A model generated the notes under the pieces. It was not told where the DNA came from. It did not search any database and worked only from the letters and a program-made list of their open reading frames with translations. DNA of 64,000 bases from Methanolinea sp. UBA275 (GTDB lineage Archaea > Halobacteriota > Methanomicrobia > Methanomicrobiales > Methanospirillaceae), in NCBI GenBank assembly GCA_002506105.1, contig DAWU01000003.1, forward strand, positions 1 to 64,000. Direction: 5' to 3'. This document shows positions 50,911 to 59,892 of this stretch, piece by piece. The translations under genes were made by a program, and so were the position numbers. The first letter of the stretch is position 1. Every line of letters starts with the position of its first letter.

Positions 50911-52365
50911 TTATTTAGAGAGGATCTCCTTGATTACCTCTCCATATGCCGGCCGTGTGATACCGACTCCGATGATCACGCCGAGTATCGTGATGATCGC
51001 AAAACCCCGGAGGCTGGAGAGATCCATCAGCGCCAGGGGGACCATCGCGATGATCACAGTTGCCGCGGAGACGAGGATGATTCCAAGCGCTCTCGTGAGG
51101 CGCTTTTTATAGAGCGACGGGGATGGGACTTTCCCTTCATGGAGCACTTCATCGGTGATGATGACCAGCTGGTCGATCCCTGTACCCATCACTGCGATCA
51201 GCGCAGCAATACCTGCGAGGTCAAGTTGCTGGATGAAGGTTGAAATACCGAGGAGGATAAGGATCTCGGAAAGGTTTGTCCCTACCATCGGGAGCACGAT
51301 TCTTGGCTCCCGGTACCTGTAATAAATCACTGCCCCGACTGCGAGTGCTGCGACGATGAATGCAATCGCACACACCAGTTTGAAATAATCCGACAGCTCC
51401 GCCGGAACGTATCCGGACCCCGCGACGGCAACATCAACAGGGAGTGCACCTGCACGGAGGTGGATCTCCAGGTTCTTTGCCGCTTCAAGCCCCTCGTTCC
51501 CGGGTCCTGTTGAGGCATAGAGTTGTCTGATGGGTTCCCTCTCAAGACTGGCAGCCAGCTCACTGGAGAGTGGAGCGCTATAGACCACGTTTTCATCCAG
51601 GACCATGTCCAGGAAATGAGCCTCCGGGTTAGTTGTTGCACCGGTTGCAATCGCTCCCTTTTGGAACATGCTTGCACCTTCCTCGTCAAGCGTGAAGGTG
51701 ACTCCCCAGGTAGGGTTGCCCGGATCGGCATGGCTTGGCACACCCACACTGGTAATCCTGTCGCCGTATACGATATGCTCGGTCTCGTTCCCGGTGGTAT
51801 GGATACGGATCTCGAATTTACCCTGCTTCCCTACGATCTCCTTTGCCTGGGCAAGGCTTACTCCGGCAAGCTCTACCCGTATGTAATGGGTTACTCCAGA
51901 GAAACTTGAGAGGGGGTTGACCCGGGCATCCTTGGTTCCGAGCGCATTTAACTTGCTCTCGAGGATCCGTTTCACATCGTCTGCAGTTTGCTTTGATACA
52001 CCCTGTTCATACGATGTGAGCCTCCCGCCTGCGGACGTGAATGCAGTTTCAAGGGTCTCCCTGGGATAGTAGCTCCGAATCTCAAGTTTCCTTTCTTCAA
52101 TGAGGTAGATATCCGCGTCCAGCTGTTTCTCGAGATTGGTGACGAACTCGTCTGATGAGAGATCCGTCTCAAACCCAACGATCTCGGCCTTGAACTCCAT
52201 CTGGAGCCAGGTGCCTTCCTGCAGCTCGAGGCCGTACTGGAGGTTGGTGGTGAACTTACCGTCCTCGAAACGGGGTCCGATTGCGATGACCGATCCCACG
52301 ATAAGAATGAGCATGAGGATGACCTGCCAGTGCGAGAGGCAGGCCTTCAGTTTGCTGCTGTTCAT
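50911..52365 (-). CDS. secD: Protein-export membrane protein SecD
   Basis: A 484-residue SecD subunit with one N-terminal helix (about 12-30), a large external P1 domain and a C-terminal block of five helices (about 335-480). Typical parts are GLELQEGTWLQMEF and the intramembrane ALIAVMGTGIDQLVIITDE. SecDF uses the ion gradient to finish protein export. ATG 52365 overlaps the secF stop in ATGA. Archaeal order is secF-secD, as here. Confidence 0.93.
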   Translation of the reverse strand: MNSSKLKACLSHWQVILMLILIVGSVIAIGPRFEDGKFTTNLQYGLELQEGTWLQMEFKAEIVGFETDLSSDEFVTNLEKQLDADIYLIEERKLEIRSYYPRETLETAFTSAGGRLTSYEQGVSKQTADDVKRILESKLNALGTKDARVNPLSSFSGVTHYIRVELAGVSLAQAKEIVGKQGKFEIRIHTTGNETEHIVYGDRITSVGVPSHADPGNPTWGVTFTLDEEGASMFQKGAIATGATTNPEAHFLDMVLDENVVYSAPLSSELAASLEREPIRQLYASTGPGNEGLEAAKNLEIHLRAGALPVDVAVAGSGYVPAELSDYFKLVCAIAFIVAALAVGAVIYYRYREPRIVLPMVGTNLSEILILLGISTFIQQLDLAGIAALIAVMGTGIDQLVIITDEVLHEGKVPSPSLYKKRLTRALGIILVSAATVIIAMVPLALMDLSSLRGFAIITILGVIIGVGITRPAYGEVIKEILSK

Positions 52366-53216
52366 TTTCCACCCCGCTTCAGGACGAACCATTTTATTAT
52401 CCCCGCATTCGTGAGCCAGGTATTCATTATGTCAAAGATAAGGCCAAAGAGAAGTACTGTCGCAATCTCCCAAATCACCGTGATCTGTGCGGCGAATGCG
52501 ACCGCCCACATTGCTGCAACCGCAGCAAACGTGGTGGTGGTCATGATGATGCCGGTCTTGAACGCTCCGGATAATTTCTCAGCGAGTTTTCCCTGTCGCT
52601 TGAGAACCCTCATGGTAAGCAGGATATCAGAGTCGACAGAATACCCTATCAGCATCAGGAGGGCAGCAGTGGTGGGAAGGGAGAGCTCGATCCCGATGAT
52701 GCTCATTGCCGCAGCCGTCATCACGATATCCGCAAATGCGCAGACGATCACGGCTGCGGAAGGAACAAATGACCGGAAAGCGAGGAAGACCACGATGGTC
52801 ATCCCGATGAAAGAGATAATAAGTGCAATCAGGGCCTGCTGCTGGAGAGTCTGGCCGAACGATGCACCTATCTGGTCAATCTTGGCATCGGGATATTGCG
52901 CGGTGATCGATGTGGCAAGCGCCTGGAGGTTTGCATCATCCATCGGTCCGAATCGTAAGTATTTCCCATTATTCACCCCTTCACCAACGGAAAGGAGGGG
53001 ATACCCGGAGAACGCAGCCTTCAGCTGCTCCGGAGTATCGGTCGAGAAAAGGGTAACCGCAGTACCCCCCGAGAAGTCAATCCCCGGACGGACTGGCATA
53101 CCTGTGGTGGCATAATTGTACCCAAGGATTGCCAGGGATATGATGAGGATGATCATCGGGATCATCACCATCTGCCGGGGAGAGTATTTGTTCACATCAT
53201 AATTGATGAGTCCCAT
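52362..53216 (-). CDS. secF: Protein-export membrane protein SecF
   Basis: A 284-residue SecF with first helix at about 17-36, PGIDFSGGTAVTLF after it (SecDF signature), an external domain and five C-terminal helices (about 125-275) containing LLMLIGYSVDSDILLTMRVL. It is co-translated with secD through a four-base overlap. It is divergent from the DUF2551 gene. Confidence 0.94.
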   Translation of the reverse strand: MGLINYDVNKYSPRQMVMIPMIILIISLAILGYNYATTGMPVRPGIDFSGGTAVTLFSTDTPEQLKAAFSGYPLLSVGEGVNNGKYLRFGPMDDANLQALATSITAQYPDAKIDQIGASFGQTLQQQALIALIISFIGMTIVVFLAFRSFVPSAAVIVCAFADIVMTAAAMSIIGIELSLPTTAALLMLIGYSVDSDILLTMRVLKRQGKLAEKLSGAFKTGIIMTTTTFAAVAAMWAVAFAAQITVIWEIATVLLFGLIFDIMNTWLTNAGIIKWFVLKRGGK

Positions 53217-53410
53217 AGCCCAGTAATATGGCGATGCAAGGGTAAAACACTTCGGGAGTCCGGCAACGGTGATGCATTCACATAATCACCAGTCATCTGG
53301 CAATTTTCTCTCTACATCACCTACAAATAAACCGAATTGCCTTCACTGGTTCCCAACGAAGGAGAAATAAATCAAAATACTTAAATAAATCGGGTGGCGA
53401 GTACCAGTTC

Positions 53411-53725
53411 ATGAGATCTCCGCACGAGATCAAGGCAGTCATTGAAGGCCGCCTGCGTATGTATCTGTCGAGGGATCAGACGGGCGTCAGGCATGCCATG
53501 CTCAAGCTCTTCCTTAAAATAAAAACTCTTACCATCGCAAAGATATGTGAGCTCCTGAACAGGCGGTTTAAAATCAGTTATCACTCTGTCGCAGCAATGG
53601 TCGGGATCATTGCATCCAGGATTGGCATCCTCCATGTCAAAAAGAACAAGGAGGGAACCCACAGTGTGTATCAGCTCAAGGAGCAGTATACAGATCTTCT
53701 CGCCGGAATTATTGGGGCTGTCTGA
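53411..53725 (+). CDS. DUF2551 family HTH protein
   Basis: A 104-residue archaeal protein. A winged-helix pattern covers most of it: IKTLTIAKICELLNRRFKIS, then YHSVAAMVGIIASRIGILHV. Likely DNA-binding, targets unknown. CTTAAATAAAT near 53378 is a TATA box about 30 bases before ATG 53411, giving a very short leader. Confidence 0.82.
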   Translation: MRSPHEIKAVIEGRLRMYLSRDQTGVRHAMLKLFLKIKTLTIAKICELLNRRFKISYHSVAAMVGIIASRIGILHVKKNKEGTHSVYQLKEQYTDLLAGIIGAV

Positions 53726-53775
53726 ACACCCGGCAGCATAATCATTTTACCCTCTCCGGTCGATGTGTGAGAATC

Positions 53776-54072
53776 ATGTACGTGAAGCCTGATACCCCCC
53801 AGCTTCCTGAAGATATCACAGTGAATGAAGACGTTGCAGAATATATCGAGAGGAGAGGATGCGATTTCAGGGTCTGCACCTCCTGCGGAGGACCTATCCT
53901 CCTTCCTGTGGGCATGAAGCCCGCGAAATCCACGGACCTCAAGATCAGGTCGGGAAATCATACTATCTACATTTCCATCCACCAGGCGAGGTACCTGCAT
54001 TCCATCCACCGTGGTATGCTCCCCATGTTCCTTGACCAGATGGAGGACTATTCCACCTGTCATGAGTATTGA
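53776..54072 (+). CDS. Conserved small archaeal protein upstream of archease
   Basis: A 98-residue soluble protein with one CxxC (CTSCGGPILLPVG, about residues 34-46), possibly half a metal site with RRGCDF before it. No family recognised. Its end overlaps the archease gene by 11 bases, so it is co-translated with archease and rtcB, and a role in RNA ligation is conceivable. GTG 53767 is an alternative start. Confidence 0.75.
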   Translation: MYVKPDTPQLPEDITVNEDVAEYIERRGCDFRVCTSCGGPILLPVGMKPAKSTDLKIRSGNHTIYISIHQARYLHSIHRGMLPMFLDQMEDYSTCHEY

Positions 54073-54469
54073 GGAACTGGAACATACTGCTGATGTCAGG
54101 ATGAGGGTCCGCGCACCAACGCTGGAGGAACTTTTCTCCGAAGCGGGAAGGGCACTCATGATGGTCATGTATGGGTCCCCTGGCGAGGGGAAAAGAACCA
54201 TGAATGTCAGTGTGTCCGGCCACGACCTCGAATCGCTCATGCATGCCTTCCTCTCGGAACTCCTTTTTCTCTCTGAGGTGGAGGGGATGGTCTTTTCGGA
54301 TGCAGAGGTCATACTCCGGAATTATACAATCGAAGGAACGGTAAAGGGCGAATCATTTAATCCGGATGTGCACAGTGCCGGCCAGGGTGTCAAGGGAATA
54401 TCCTTTTCAGGTCTCTCCATTGTCCATGAACAGGGATCTTATATACTTGATGTCATCTTTGATGTGTGA
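54062..54469 (+). CDS. Archease
   Basis: A 135-residue protein that accelerates RtcB guanylylation and turnover. The N-terminal ELEHTADVRMRV holds the metal-binding His and Asp, and HAFLSELLFLSEVE (about 59-72) and the final ILDVIFDV are family hallmarks; the terminal Asp is part of the calcium site. It ends six bases before rtcB. Confidence 0.94.
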   Translation: MSIEELEHTADVRMRVRAPTLEELFSEAGRALMMVMYGSPGEGKRTMNVSVSGHDLESLMHAFLSELLFLSEVEGMVFSDAEVILRNYTIEGTVKGESFNPDVHSAGQGVKGISFSGLSIVHEQGSYILDVIFDV

Positions 54470-54475
54470 ATAATC

Positions 54476-55909
54476 ATGCTGCAGGGGATATCGCGGATCG
54501 GACCGTATGAATGGGAGGTGCCGATAGGATTTGTCCCCGGGATGCGGGTGCCCGGGAGATTCTTCCTGTCAGATGCACTCGCAGAAGATCTCGAGGCAGG
54601 GGCCGTCCAGCAACTGGCACATGTCGCCACCATGCCCGGGATAGTGGGAAGATCGCTCGCCATGCCTGATATTCACTGGGGATATGGGTTTCCCATCGGA
54701 GGAGTGGCAGCGTTCTCGCTTGATGAGGGGGTCATCTCCCCGGGCGGTGTGGGATTTGACATCAACTGTGGGGTCCGGCTCCTTTCAACACCCCTCAAAG
54801 AGGACGAACTCGTGAAGAAACGGGAACTCATCGAACATCTTTTCAAGGCGGTTCCCACCGGGGTCGGGGGAAAGAGCACGCTTCGACTCTCTGGCCGGAG
54901 CCTCGAAGGGATGCTCCTGGAGGGATCATCCTGGGCGGTTCATCAGGGATATGGTGTCGATGAGGACATCATCATGTGCGAGCAGGCGGGATGCATGAAA
55001 GAGGCAGACCCCGCTGCGGTCTCCCAGAAAGCAAGGCAGCGGGGCATGCCGCAGAGCGGAACCCTTGGATCGGGGAACCATTTCCTGGAGATCCAGGCAG
55101 TCCGGGAGATCTATGACACGGAGGCTGCCCGGGCGTTCGGAGTCTTTCCAGGGCAGATCTGCATCATGATCCATTGCGGGTCGAGGGGGCTCGGACACCA
55201 GGTGTGCACTGATCACCTGAGCATTCTTGAGGCTGCGACCAGGAAATACCACATTTCGCTTCCGGATCGCCAGTTGGCCTGCGCTCCCCTTGACTCTCCC
55301 GAAGGAAAAGCCTATTTCGGTGCCATGGCGGCATCGGCAAATTATGCGTGGGCAAACCGCCAGGTTATCATGCATTACACGAGGAAGGCCATGGAAGAGA
55401 TGTACGGGATCCCATACAAGGAGATGCACCTCGTGTATGATGTCGCACACAACGTTGCGAAGTTCGAGGAGCATGTCGTGGGAAGCTCAAGGATGAGGGT
55501 ATGCGTGCACAGGAAGGGTGCTACAAGGGCGTACGGCCCGGGTGCACCTGACCTCCCGTCAGAATATGCATCGACAGGGCAGCCGGTTATCATCCCGGGA
55601 AGCATGGGTTCTCCATCCTTCCTGCTCCGCGGCACCTCCGCTGCGATGGATACGACCTTCGGGAGCACCTGCCACGGTGCAGGAAGGATCATGAGCCGAA
55701 CCCAGGCCAAGAAGCGTGTTTCAGGGAAAGAAGTCAGGGAGAGCCTTGCACAGCGAGGGATCATTGTGAGAGCCCCGAGCGATATGGCGATTGCAGACGA
55801 GGCTCCCGGGGTGTATAAATCAAGTGCAGAGGTTGTCCGGGTGGTTCATGAAGTTGGACTGTCGAGGATGGTTGCACGCCTCGAACCGCTCGCGGTGATC
55901 AAGGGGTGA
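54476..55909 (+). CDS. rtcB: tRNA-splicing ligase RtcB
   Basis: A 477-residue GTP-dependent RNA ligase joining tRNA exons after intron removal. Metal and catalytic motifs are DINCGVRL (about 95), GSGNHFLEIQ (about 198), MIHCGSRGLGHQ (about 230), YDVAHNVAKFEEH (about 322), VHRKGATRAYGPG (about 343) and SMGSPSFLLRG (about 378); the guanylylated His is in TCHGAGR (about 403). No intein interrupts it. A substrate, the intron-bearing tRNA-Met, is encoded at the end of this window. Confidence 0.97.
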   Translation: MLQGISRIGPYEWEVPIGFVPGMRVPGRFFLSDALAEDLEAGAVQQLAHVATMPGIVGRSLAMPDIHWGYGFPIGGVAAFSLDEGVISPGGVGFDINCGVRLLSTPLKEDELVKKRELIEHLFKAVPTGVGGKSTLRLSGRSLEGMLLEGSSWAVHQGYGVDEDIIMCEQAGCMKEADPAAVSQKARQRGMPQSGTLGSGNHFLEIQAVREIYDTEAARAFGVFPGQICIMIHCGSRGLGHQVCTDHLSILEAATRKYHISLPDRQLACAPLDSPEGKAYFGAMAASANYAWANRQVIMHYTRKAMEEMYGIPYKEMHLVYDVAHNVAKFEEHVVGSSRMRVCVHRKGATRAYGPGAPDLPSEYASTGQPVIIPGSMGSPSFLLRGTSAAMDTTFGSTCHGAGRIMSRTQAKKRVSGKEVRESLAQRGIIVRAPSDMAIADEAPGVYKSSAEVVRVVHEVGLSRMVARLEPLAVIKG

Positions 55910-56481
55910 CAGCACGATGCGGGCTTCTCTGGGATGAAAAAATCGTGTTTTCTCGTTTCCTCGAGGGATGCGGCCTTGCCTGCGAGCAGGTGACTCCCCA
56001 TCTGCTTGCCGCACCCTTCTATCGCGGGCGGTTCGCAGCCCTCATCATTCCGACGGGATTTGCCAATCCCTCGTATTCCCGCCTTCTCCCTGCACTCCGC
56101 GCATCATCAGGAAGGATACGGAGGTTTATTGAAGGGGGAGGCAGGCTCCTCGTATTCGGGGCCGGGATTGATCGTGCCGATGCCTATGACTGGATGCCCT
56201 TCCCAATGACTTACCGGCACCAGAGGCAGAAGGGGGCACTCGAATGTGCAGCCTCACACTGGTGTTCTACCCTCTTCTCCGGTTACGATCAGGGATCTAT
56301 CGAATGCGATGGTTTTTTTCCCGTGCATGGGGGGGAGGCAGTCGCCAGAATCGATGGTGAGGCGGTCCTGATCCATGCAGGGATCGGAAACGGCGAGATT
56401 ATTGCGACGACCATCCACGAATACCCCTCACGTGTTTTTCTCAACGAGTTCTGCCAGGACTCTAGAGAAACATTCTTGTGA
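55906..56481 (+). CDS. GATase1-like hypothetical protein
   Basis: A 191-residue protein with the alternating beta/alpha look of class I glutamine-amidotransferase-like domains: FAALIIPTGFANPSY (about 43), IEGGGRLLVFGAGID (about 74) and VLIHAGIGNGEIIATTIHEYPS near the end. No catalytic Cys nucleophile elbow is visible, so it is probably not an active amidotransferase. It starts with GTG overlapping the rtcB stop. Confidence 0.65.
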   Translation: MTARCGLLWDEKIVFSRFLEGCGLACEQVTPHLLAAPFYRGRFAALIIPTGFANPSYSRLLPALRASSGRIRRFIEGGGRLLVFGAGIDRADAYDWMPFPMTYRHQRQKGALECAASHWCSTLFSGYDQGSIECDGFFPVHGGEAVARIDGEAVLIHAGIGNGEIIATTIHEYPSRVFLNEFCQDSRETFL

Positions 56482-56514
56482 CTGGAAATCAGGGATTTAC
56501 TAAGGGATACGTTC

Positions 56515-56937
56515 ATGAACCGCTACATTCTATCAGGGGATTGTGGGGCAGATGATCTCGAACCGTTGGGGCTGGCATTCCATAATCTCCTGAACCGGCT
56601 TCCCATCACTGCGCGATCACGTGACCGGATGGGAATTCGTATTGAAGACGGGCGAGTCGTGGACAGGGAGTATACCGGGCCGGTTCTCGAGCGCGTGCTC
56701 TCAGAGAACCGGGTGCTCAAGGTAACCCCACAGAGCGGTGAATACAAGGGTGTCCCGGTCGTGGTGGGCCCGGTGCGGGATTCATCAGGAGAAGCCATTG
56801 CAGCCATCGGGATCGTGGATATCACCGGCATTTTTGACCTGGCCACGCTCATGGAACACCAGTCAGAGATACTCAGGCAGGTGTGTGGAAAAGACCCCTG
56901 CCCGCTGCCTGGTGAGCAGACAGTGGCAAAAAGGTAG
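56515..56937 (+). CDS. DUF2111 family protein
   Basis: A 140-residue methanogen-specific protein with a PAS/roadblock-like sensory look: GIRIEDGRVVDREYTGPVL, then YKGVPVVVGPVRDSSGEAI, and AAIGIVDITGIFD. It lies nine bases upstream of birA and may be co-transcribed. Function unknown. Confidence 0.8.
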   Translation: MNRYILSGDCGADDLEPLGLAFHNLLNRLPITARSRDRMGIRIEDGRVVDREYTGPVLERVLSENRVLKVTPQSGEYKGVPVVVGPVRDSSGEAIAAIGIVDITGIFDLATLMEHQSEILRQVCGKDPCPLPGEQTVAKR

Positions 56938-56945
56938 TATTTCTC

Positions 56946-57923
56946 ATGTACGAGGCAGCGTTCAAGGTCCTTGAGGTGCTTGAGACCCGGGAAGGCCCGG
57001 TTTCTGGCGAAGTCATCAGCAATACTCTCGGGATCTCCCGTTCTGCGGTCTGGAAACACATCAAGGAACTTATCGACATGGGGTATGGGATCACCACCTC
57101 GCACAGGGAAGGATACCGCCTGGAAAAGAGCAGCAACCGGCTGCTGCCGTACGAAGTGCATAAAAAGCTCCGGACCACCTTCGTGGGCAAGAAGATGCGG
57201 TATTTCGAGAGCACACGCTCGACCAACTGGGTTGGGAAACAGATGACCCGCGAGCAGGATCCCGAGGCACTCCATGGTCTTGTGATTATTGCCGAACAAC
57301 AGACGGGAGGCATCGGAAGACTGGGGAGGTCATGGGTCTCTCCACGTGGGGGTATCTGGGCTACTGTCGTGTTTAAGCCGAAGATCCCCATTGACAGGGT
57401 CTTTATGATCACCATGGCCGGCGCCATTGCGATTGCAAGGTCGCTCCGGAAGGAGTATGACCTTGGCGCCCTGATCAAGTGGCCGAATGACGTGTACCTC
57501 GGGGACAGCAAGGTTGCGGGCCTCCTTCTCGAGCTCTCTGCCGAGGCTGACCGTGTCCATTACGCGCTCCTTGGCATAGGTGTTGACGTAAATGTCTCCC
57601 AGGCTGACCTGTCAGGAGTTCCAAGTGCAGTCACTTCGGTCAGTATCGAGGTCGGTCATGATGTAGATCGGCCACAGTTGCTCGCCCGGATCCTCAAGGA
57701 GTTGGAGAGCCGGTATCTCCTCCTTGAAGCAGGGGAATACGAAGCGATCGTCAGGGAGTGGAAGAGCCTCTCCTGCACCCTTGAGCACAGGGTCAGGGTG
57801 AATACCCTGAAGAACAGCTTCGAGGGGGAGGCTATTGATATCGATGAATATGGGGCTCTCATGATCCGAAAGGACAACGGAAAGATAGAGAGGGTGATTG
57901 CCGGAGACTGCGTCCAGCAATAA
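56946..57923 (+). CDS. birA: Biotin-protein ligase and biotin repressor
   Basis: A 325-residue bifunctional BirA. An N-terminal winged helix (about 1-65: ISNTLGISRSAVWKHIKELI) precedes the ligase domain, with GGIGRLGRSWVSPRGGIW (about 120-137) as biotinyl-AMP loop and LIKWPNDVYLGDSKVAGLL (about 177-195) as catalytic lysine region. It activates biotin with ATP and attaches it to PycB. Presence of the HTH and the palindrome at the start of bioY predict that it also represses transport. Confidence 0.95.
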   Translation: MYEAAFKVLEVLETREGPVSGEVISNTLGISRSAVWKHIKELIDMGYGITTSHREGYRLEKSSNRLLPYEVHKKLRTTFVGKKMRYFESTRSTNWVGKQMTREQDPEALHGLVIIAEQQTGGIGRLGRSWVSPRGGIWATVVFKPKIPIDRVFMITMAGAIAIARSLRKEYDLGALIKWPNDVYLGDSKVAGLLLELSAEADRVHYALLGIGVDVNVSQADLSGVPSAVTSVSIEVGHDVDRPQLLARILKELESRYLLLEAGEYEAIVREWKSLSCTLEHRVRVNTLKNSFEGEAIDIDEYGALMIRKDNGKIERVIAGDCVQQ

Positions 57924-57931
57924 GTATTTTT

Positions 57932-57963
57932 TCGTCAACCATTCATTTATTTCTGGTTGACGA
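57932..57963. promoter_or_regulatory. BirA-type operator at bioY
   Basis: TCGTCAACC (57932-57940), a 14-base AT-rich spacer and GGTTGACGA (57955-57963) are perfect inverted arms. The architecture (AACC-N14-GGTT with flanking extension) fits known BirA sites. The right arm ends on the first base of the bioY start codon, so binding would block transcription initiation. Confidence 0.85.
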
Positions 57964-58529
57964 TGAACGTTCGAAGGCAGCGTGCACTCTTTATTGCCAA
58001 TACCGGGGCTTTTTCAGCATTTCTCGCTGCCGGTTCATGGATTTCAATTCCTTTCATCCCCGTTCCCATCACTCTCCAGACGCTCTTCCTGTTCATCGCC
58101 GGGGGAGTCATGGGGAGATATGCGGTCGCTCCCGTTTCCCTGTACCTGCTCATGGGGGCGATGCATTTTCCCGTGTTTCACAGCGGCAGCGCGGGTCTCG
58201 GGGTCTTCCTTGGGCCGACAGGGGGGTATCTCCTGGGATTCCTTCCCGCCGCACTCATCTCAGGTCTTGGCTTTGAGAGGGATTCGTCGATTGTACGGTG
58301 TGCCGGGGTGGCGCTGGCTCTCGCCGCTCTCTACGCATGCGGGGTTGCCTGGCTTACGTATTCATCGGGTCTTGCAGTCCCTGTTGCTGTCATCATCGGC
58401 ATTCTCCCATTCCTGCCGGGGGACATCCTGAAGGCAGCAGTGGCGTATGCAGTCAATCGCCGGATTACCAGGATGAGGGAGAAGAGACGCCGGATATCTG
58501 CTCCTGCAGGAGAGGATGATGGAATATGA
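57963..58529 (+). CDS. bioY: Biotin transporter substrate-binding subunit BioY
   Basis: A 188-residue membrane S-component of the ECF family, about six helices, binding biotin. Family hallmarks are WISIPFIPVPITLQTLFLF (about 24), GPTGGYLLGFLPAALISG (about 82) and FLPGDILKAAVA near residue 153. It works with the two ATPases and EcfT that follow. ATG 57963 is chosen; its first base lies in the operator. Its stop overlaps the ATPase start in ATGA. Confidence 0.95.
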   Translation: MNVRRQRALFIANTGAFSAFLAAGSWISIPFIPVPITLQTLFLFIAGGVMGRYAVAPVSLYLLMGAMHFPVFHSGSAGLGVFLGPTGGYLLGFLPAALISGLGFERDSSIVRCAGVALALAALYACGVAWLTYSSGLAVPVAVIIGILPFLPGDILKAAVAYAVNRRITRMREKRRRISAPAGEDDGI

Positions 58530-59218
58530 TCATCATACGCGGAGTTCGCCATGGGATAATTGACATCCCGTCATGTGCCATTCCGGAGGGGCATACCGCA
58601 GTTATAGGGCCGAACGGCAGTGGGAAATCCACGCTGCTCCGTATTATCGCAGGATTGGAAGAACCGGTGCGGGGCTGCATCACGATCGGGGAACAATCCC
58701 CCGGAGAGAGTGCAGTAGGGTGGGTCCACGAAGTACCCGGGCAGAACAGCCTGTTTACCAGAGTCCGCGATGAGATAACCTCGCCCCTGCGGTTTCGCCA
58801 TCTGTCCTGTGATGAGATAACCTCCCGTGCGGCAGAAGTTGCTGCACAGACCGGGATATCTTCCCTCATGGATCGCGAACTCGCAACCCTTTCCGGGGGC
58901 GAGCAGGTGCTCGTCGCCCTGGCGACTGCAATGATCTCAAAGCCTGATATCCTGGTCCTTGATGAATGGGATTCCCACCTGGATGCCCCTTCTTCAGCGA
59001 TGCTCCAGAATCAGCTGAATACCGGCGGTGTTCGCACGATTCTCCAGTGTACCCAGAACATGGATCTCGCCGCATCGGCAGATACCATAGTATTTCTCAC
59101 AAAGGGAAGGGTAAAAGCAACGGGAACCCCCCTGGATGTATTCGGAAAGTGCATTGATACCTGCTACTACCCCCCTTCATGGAGGTGGAGGGAATGGAAC
59201 TTGCGTTCGAAGGGGTAA
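58526..59218 (+). CDS. ECF transporter ATPase subunit 1 (BioM-like)
   Basis: A 230-residue ABC ATPase energising BioY. Walker A is GPNGSGKSTL (about 29), signature LSGGEQ (about 122) and Walker B LVLDEWDSHLD (about 145), with Trp after the catalytic Glu instead of Pro. The switch histidine is replaced: TILQCTQNMD where THNMD is expected (about 175). The other ATPase of the operon keeps this His but lacks the Walker B Glu. Confidence 0.9.
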   Translation: MIIIRGVRHGIIDIPSCAIPEGHTAVIGPNGSGKSTLLRIIAGLEEPVRGCITIGEQSPGESAVGWVHEVPGQNSLFTRVRDEITSPLRFRHLSCDEITSRAAEVAAQTGISSLMDRELATLSGGEQVLVALATAMISKPDILVLDEWDSHLDAPSSAMLQNQLNTGGVRTILQCTQNMDLAASADTIVFLTKGRVKATGTPLDVFGKCIDTCYYPPSWRWREWNLRSKG

Positions 59219-59892
59219 GTGTCACCCGTGGGAGCTACGATATCCGGGTATCCGGATCCTTTTGCCAGGGCATCAACCTGGTGAGTGGACGGGTGGGTTC
59301 GGGAAAATCCACGGTCGCTGCCATGGCTGCAGGGATTCTGTCCCCGGATGGTGGCTCAATCCACCGGAAAGGGATTTCCACGTCGATGCTCTCGTTCCAG
59401 TTTCCGGAGTCAGGACTCACAGGAAGTACCGTGAAGGAGGAAGTGTATTCATATGGCGTACATGACGCTGATACCCTTGCCATGGCGGATCTTTCAGGAA
59501 GGGGTGAGGACGACCCGCTCTCCCTCAGCCGTGGTGAATTAAAAAAGCTCAGCCTTGCCTGTGTCCTTTCCAGGCCATGGGATCTCCTTGTTCTCGACGG
59601 GCCTTTCGAAGCCCTCGACTGCAGAGGGAAGAGAGAGGTGTGCCGCTGGATCGAACACAGGAGGTCCTCAATCGTGATCCTGTGTACGCATGAGCAGCAT
59701 ATTCTTCCCCGGATCGATGCTCTCTGGGAGTTCCAGGAACACACTCTTGTGTTCAGGGGATTGGTTCCGGAAGCGCTTGCACGATGGGACCTGGCCCCCA
59801 CGTCAATCAAAACGCTGATTTCCCGAGGGACTCTCCCCTTCAATGTATCAGAAGATGATATCAGGGAGGCAGCATGCAGGATCCAAGGTTGA
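59194..59892 (+). CDS. ECF transporter ATPase subunit 2, degenerate Walker B
   Basis: A 232-residue ABC ATPase. Walker A is GRVGSGKST (about 35), signature LSRGELKKLSL (about 112), Walker B LLVLDGPFEALD (about 134) with Gly in place of the catalytic Glu; the switch His is kept in ILCTHEQH (about 165). ATG 59194 after GGAGGTGGAGGG is preferred to the ATG at 59179. It overlaps the preceding ATPase gene and ecfT. Confidence 0.88.
   Translation: MELAFEGVSVTRGSYDIRVSGSFCQGINLVSGRVGSGKSTVAAMAAGILSPDGGSIHRKGISTSMLSFQFPESGLTGSTVKEEVYSYGVHDADTLAMADLSGRGEDDPLSLSRGELKKLSLACVLSRPWDLLVLDGPFEALDCRGKREVCRWIEHRRSSIVILCTHEQHILPRIDALWEFQEHTLVFRGLVPEALARWDLAPTSIKTLISRGTLPFNVSEDDIREAACRIQG

Noticed and set aside
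54476..55909. Intein in RtcB
   Set aside because: The gene has normal length (477 residues) and all motifs are contiguous.
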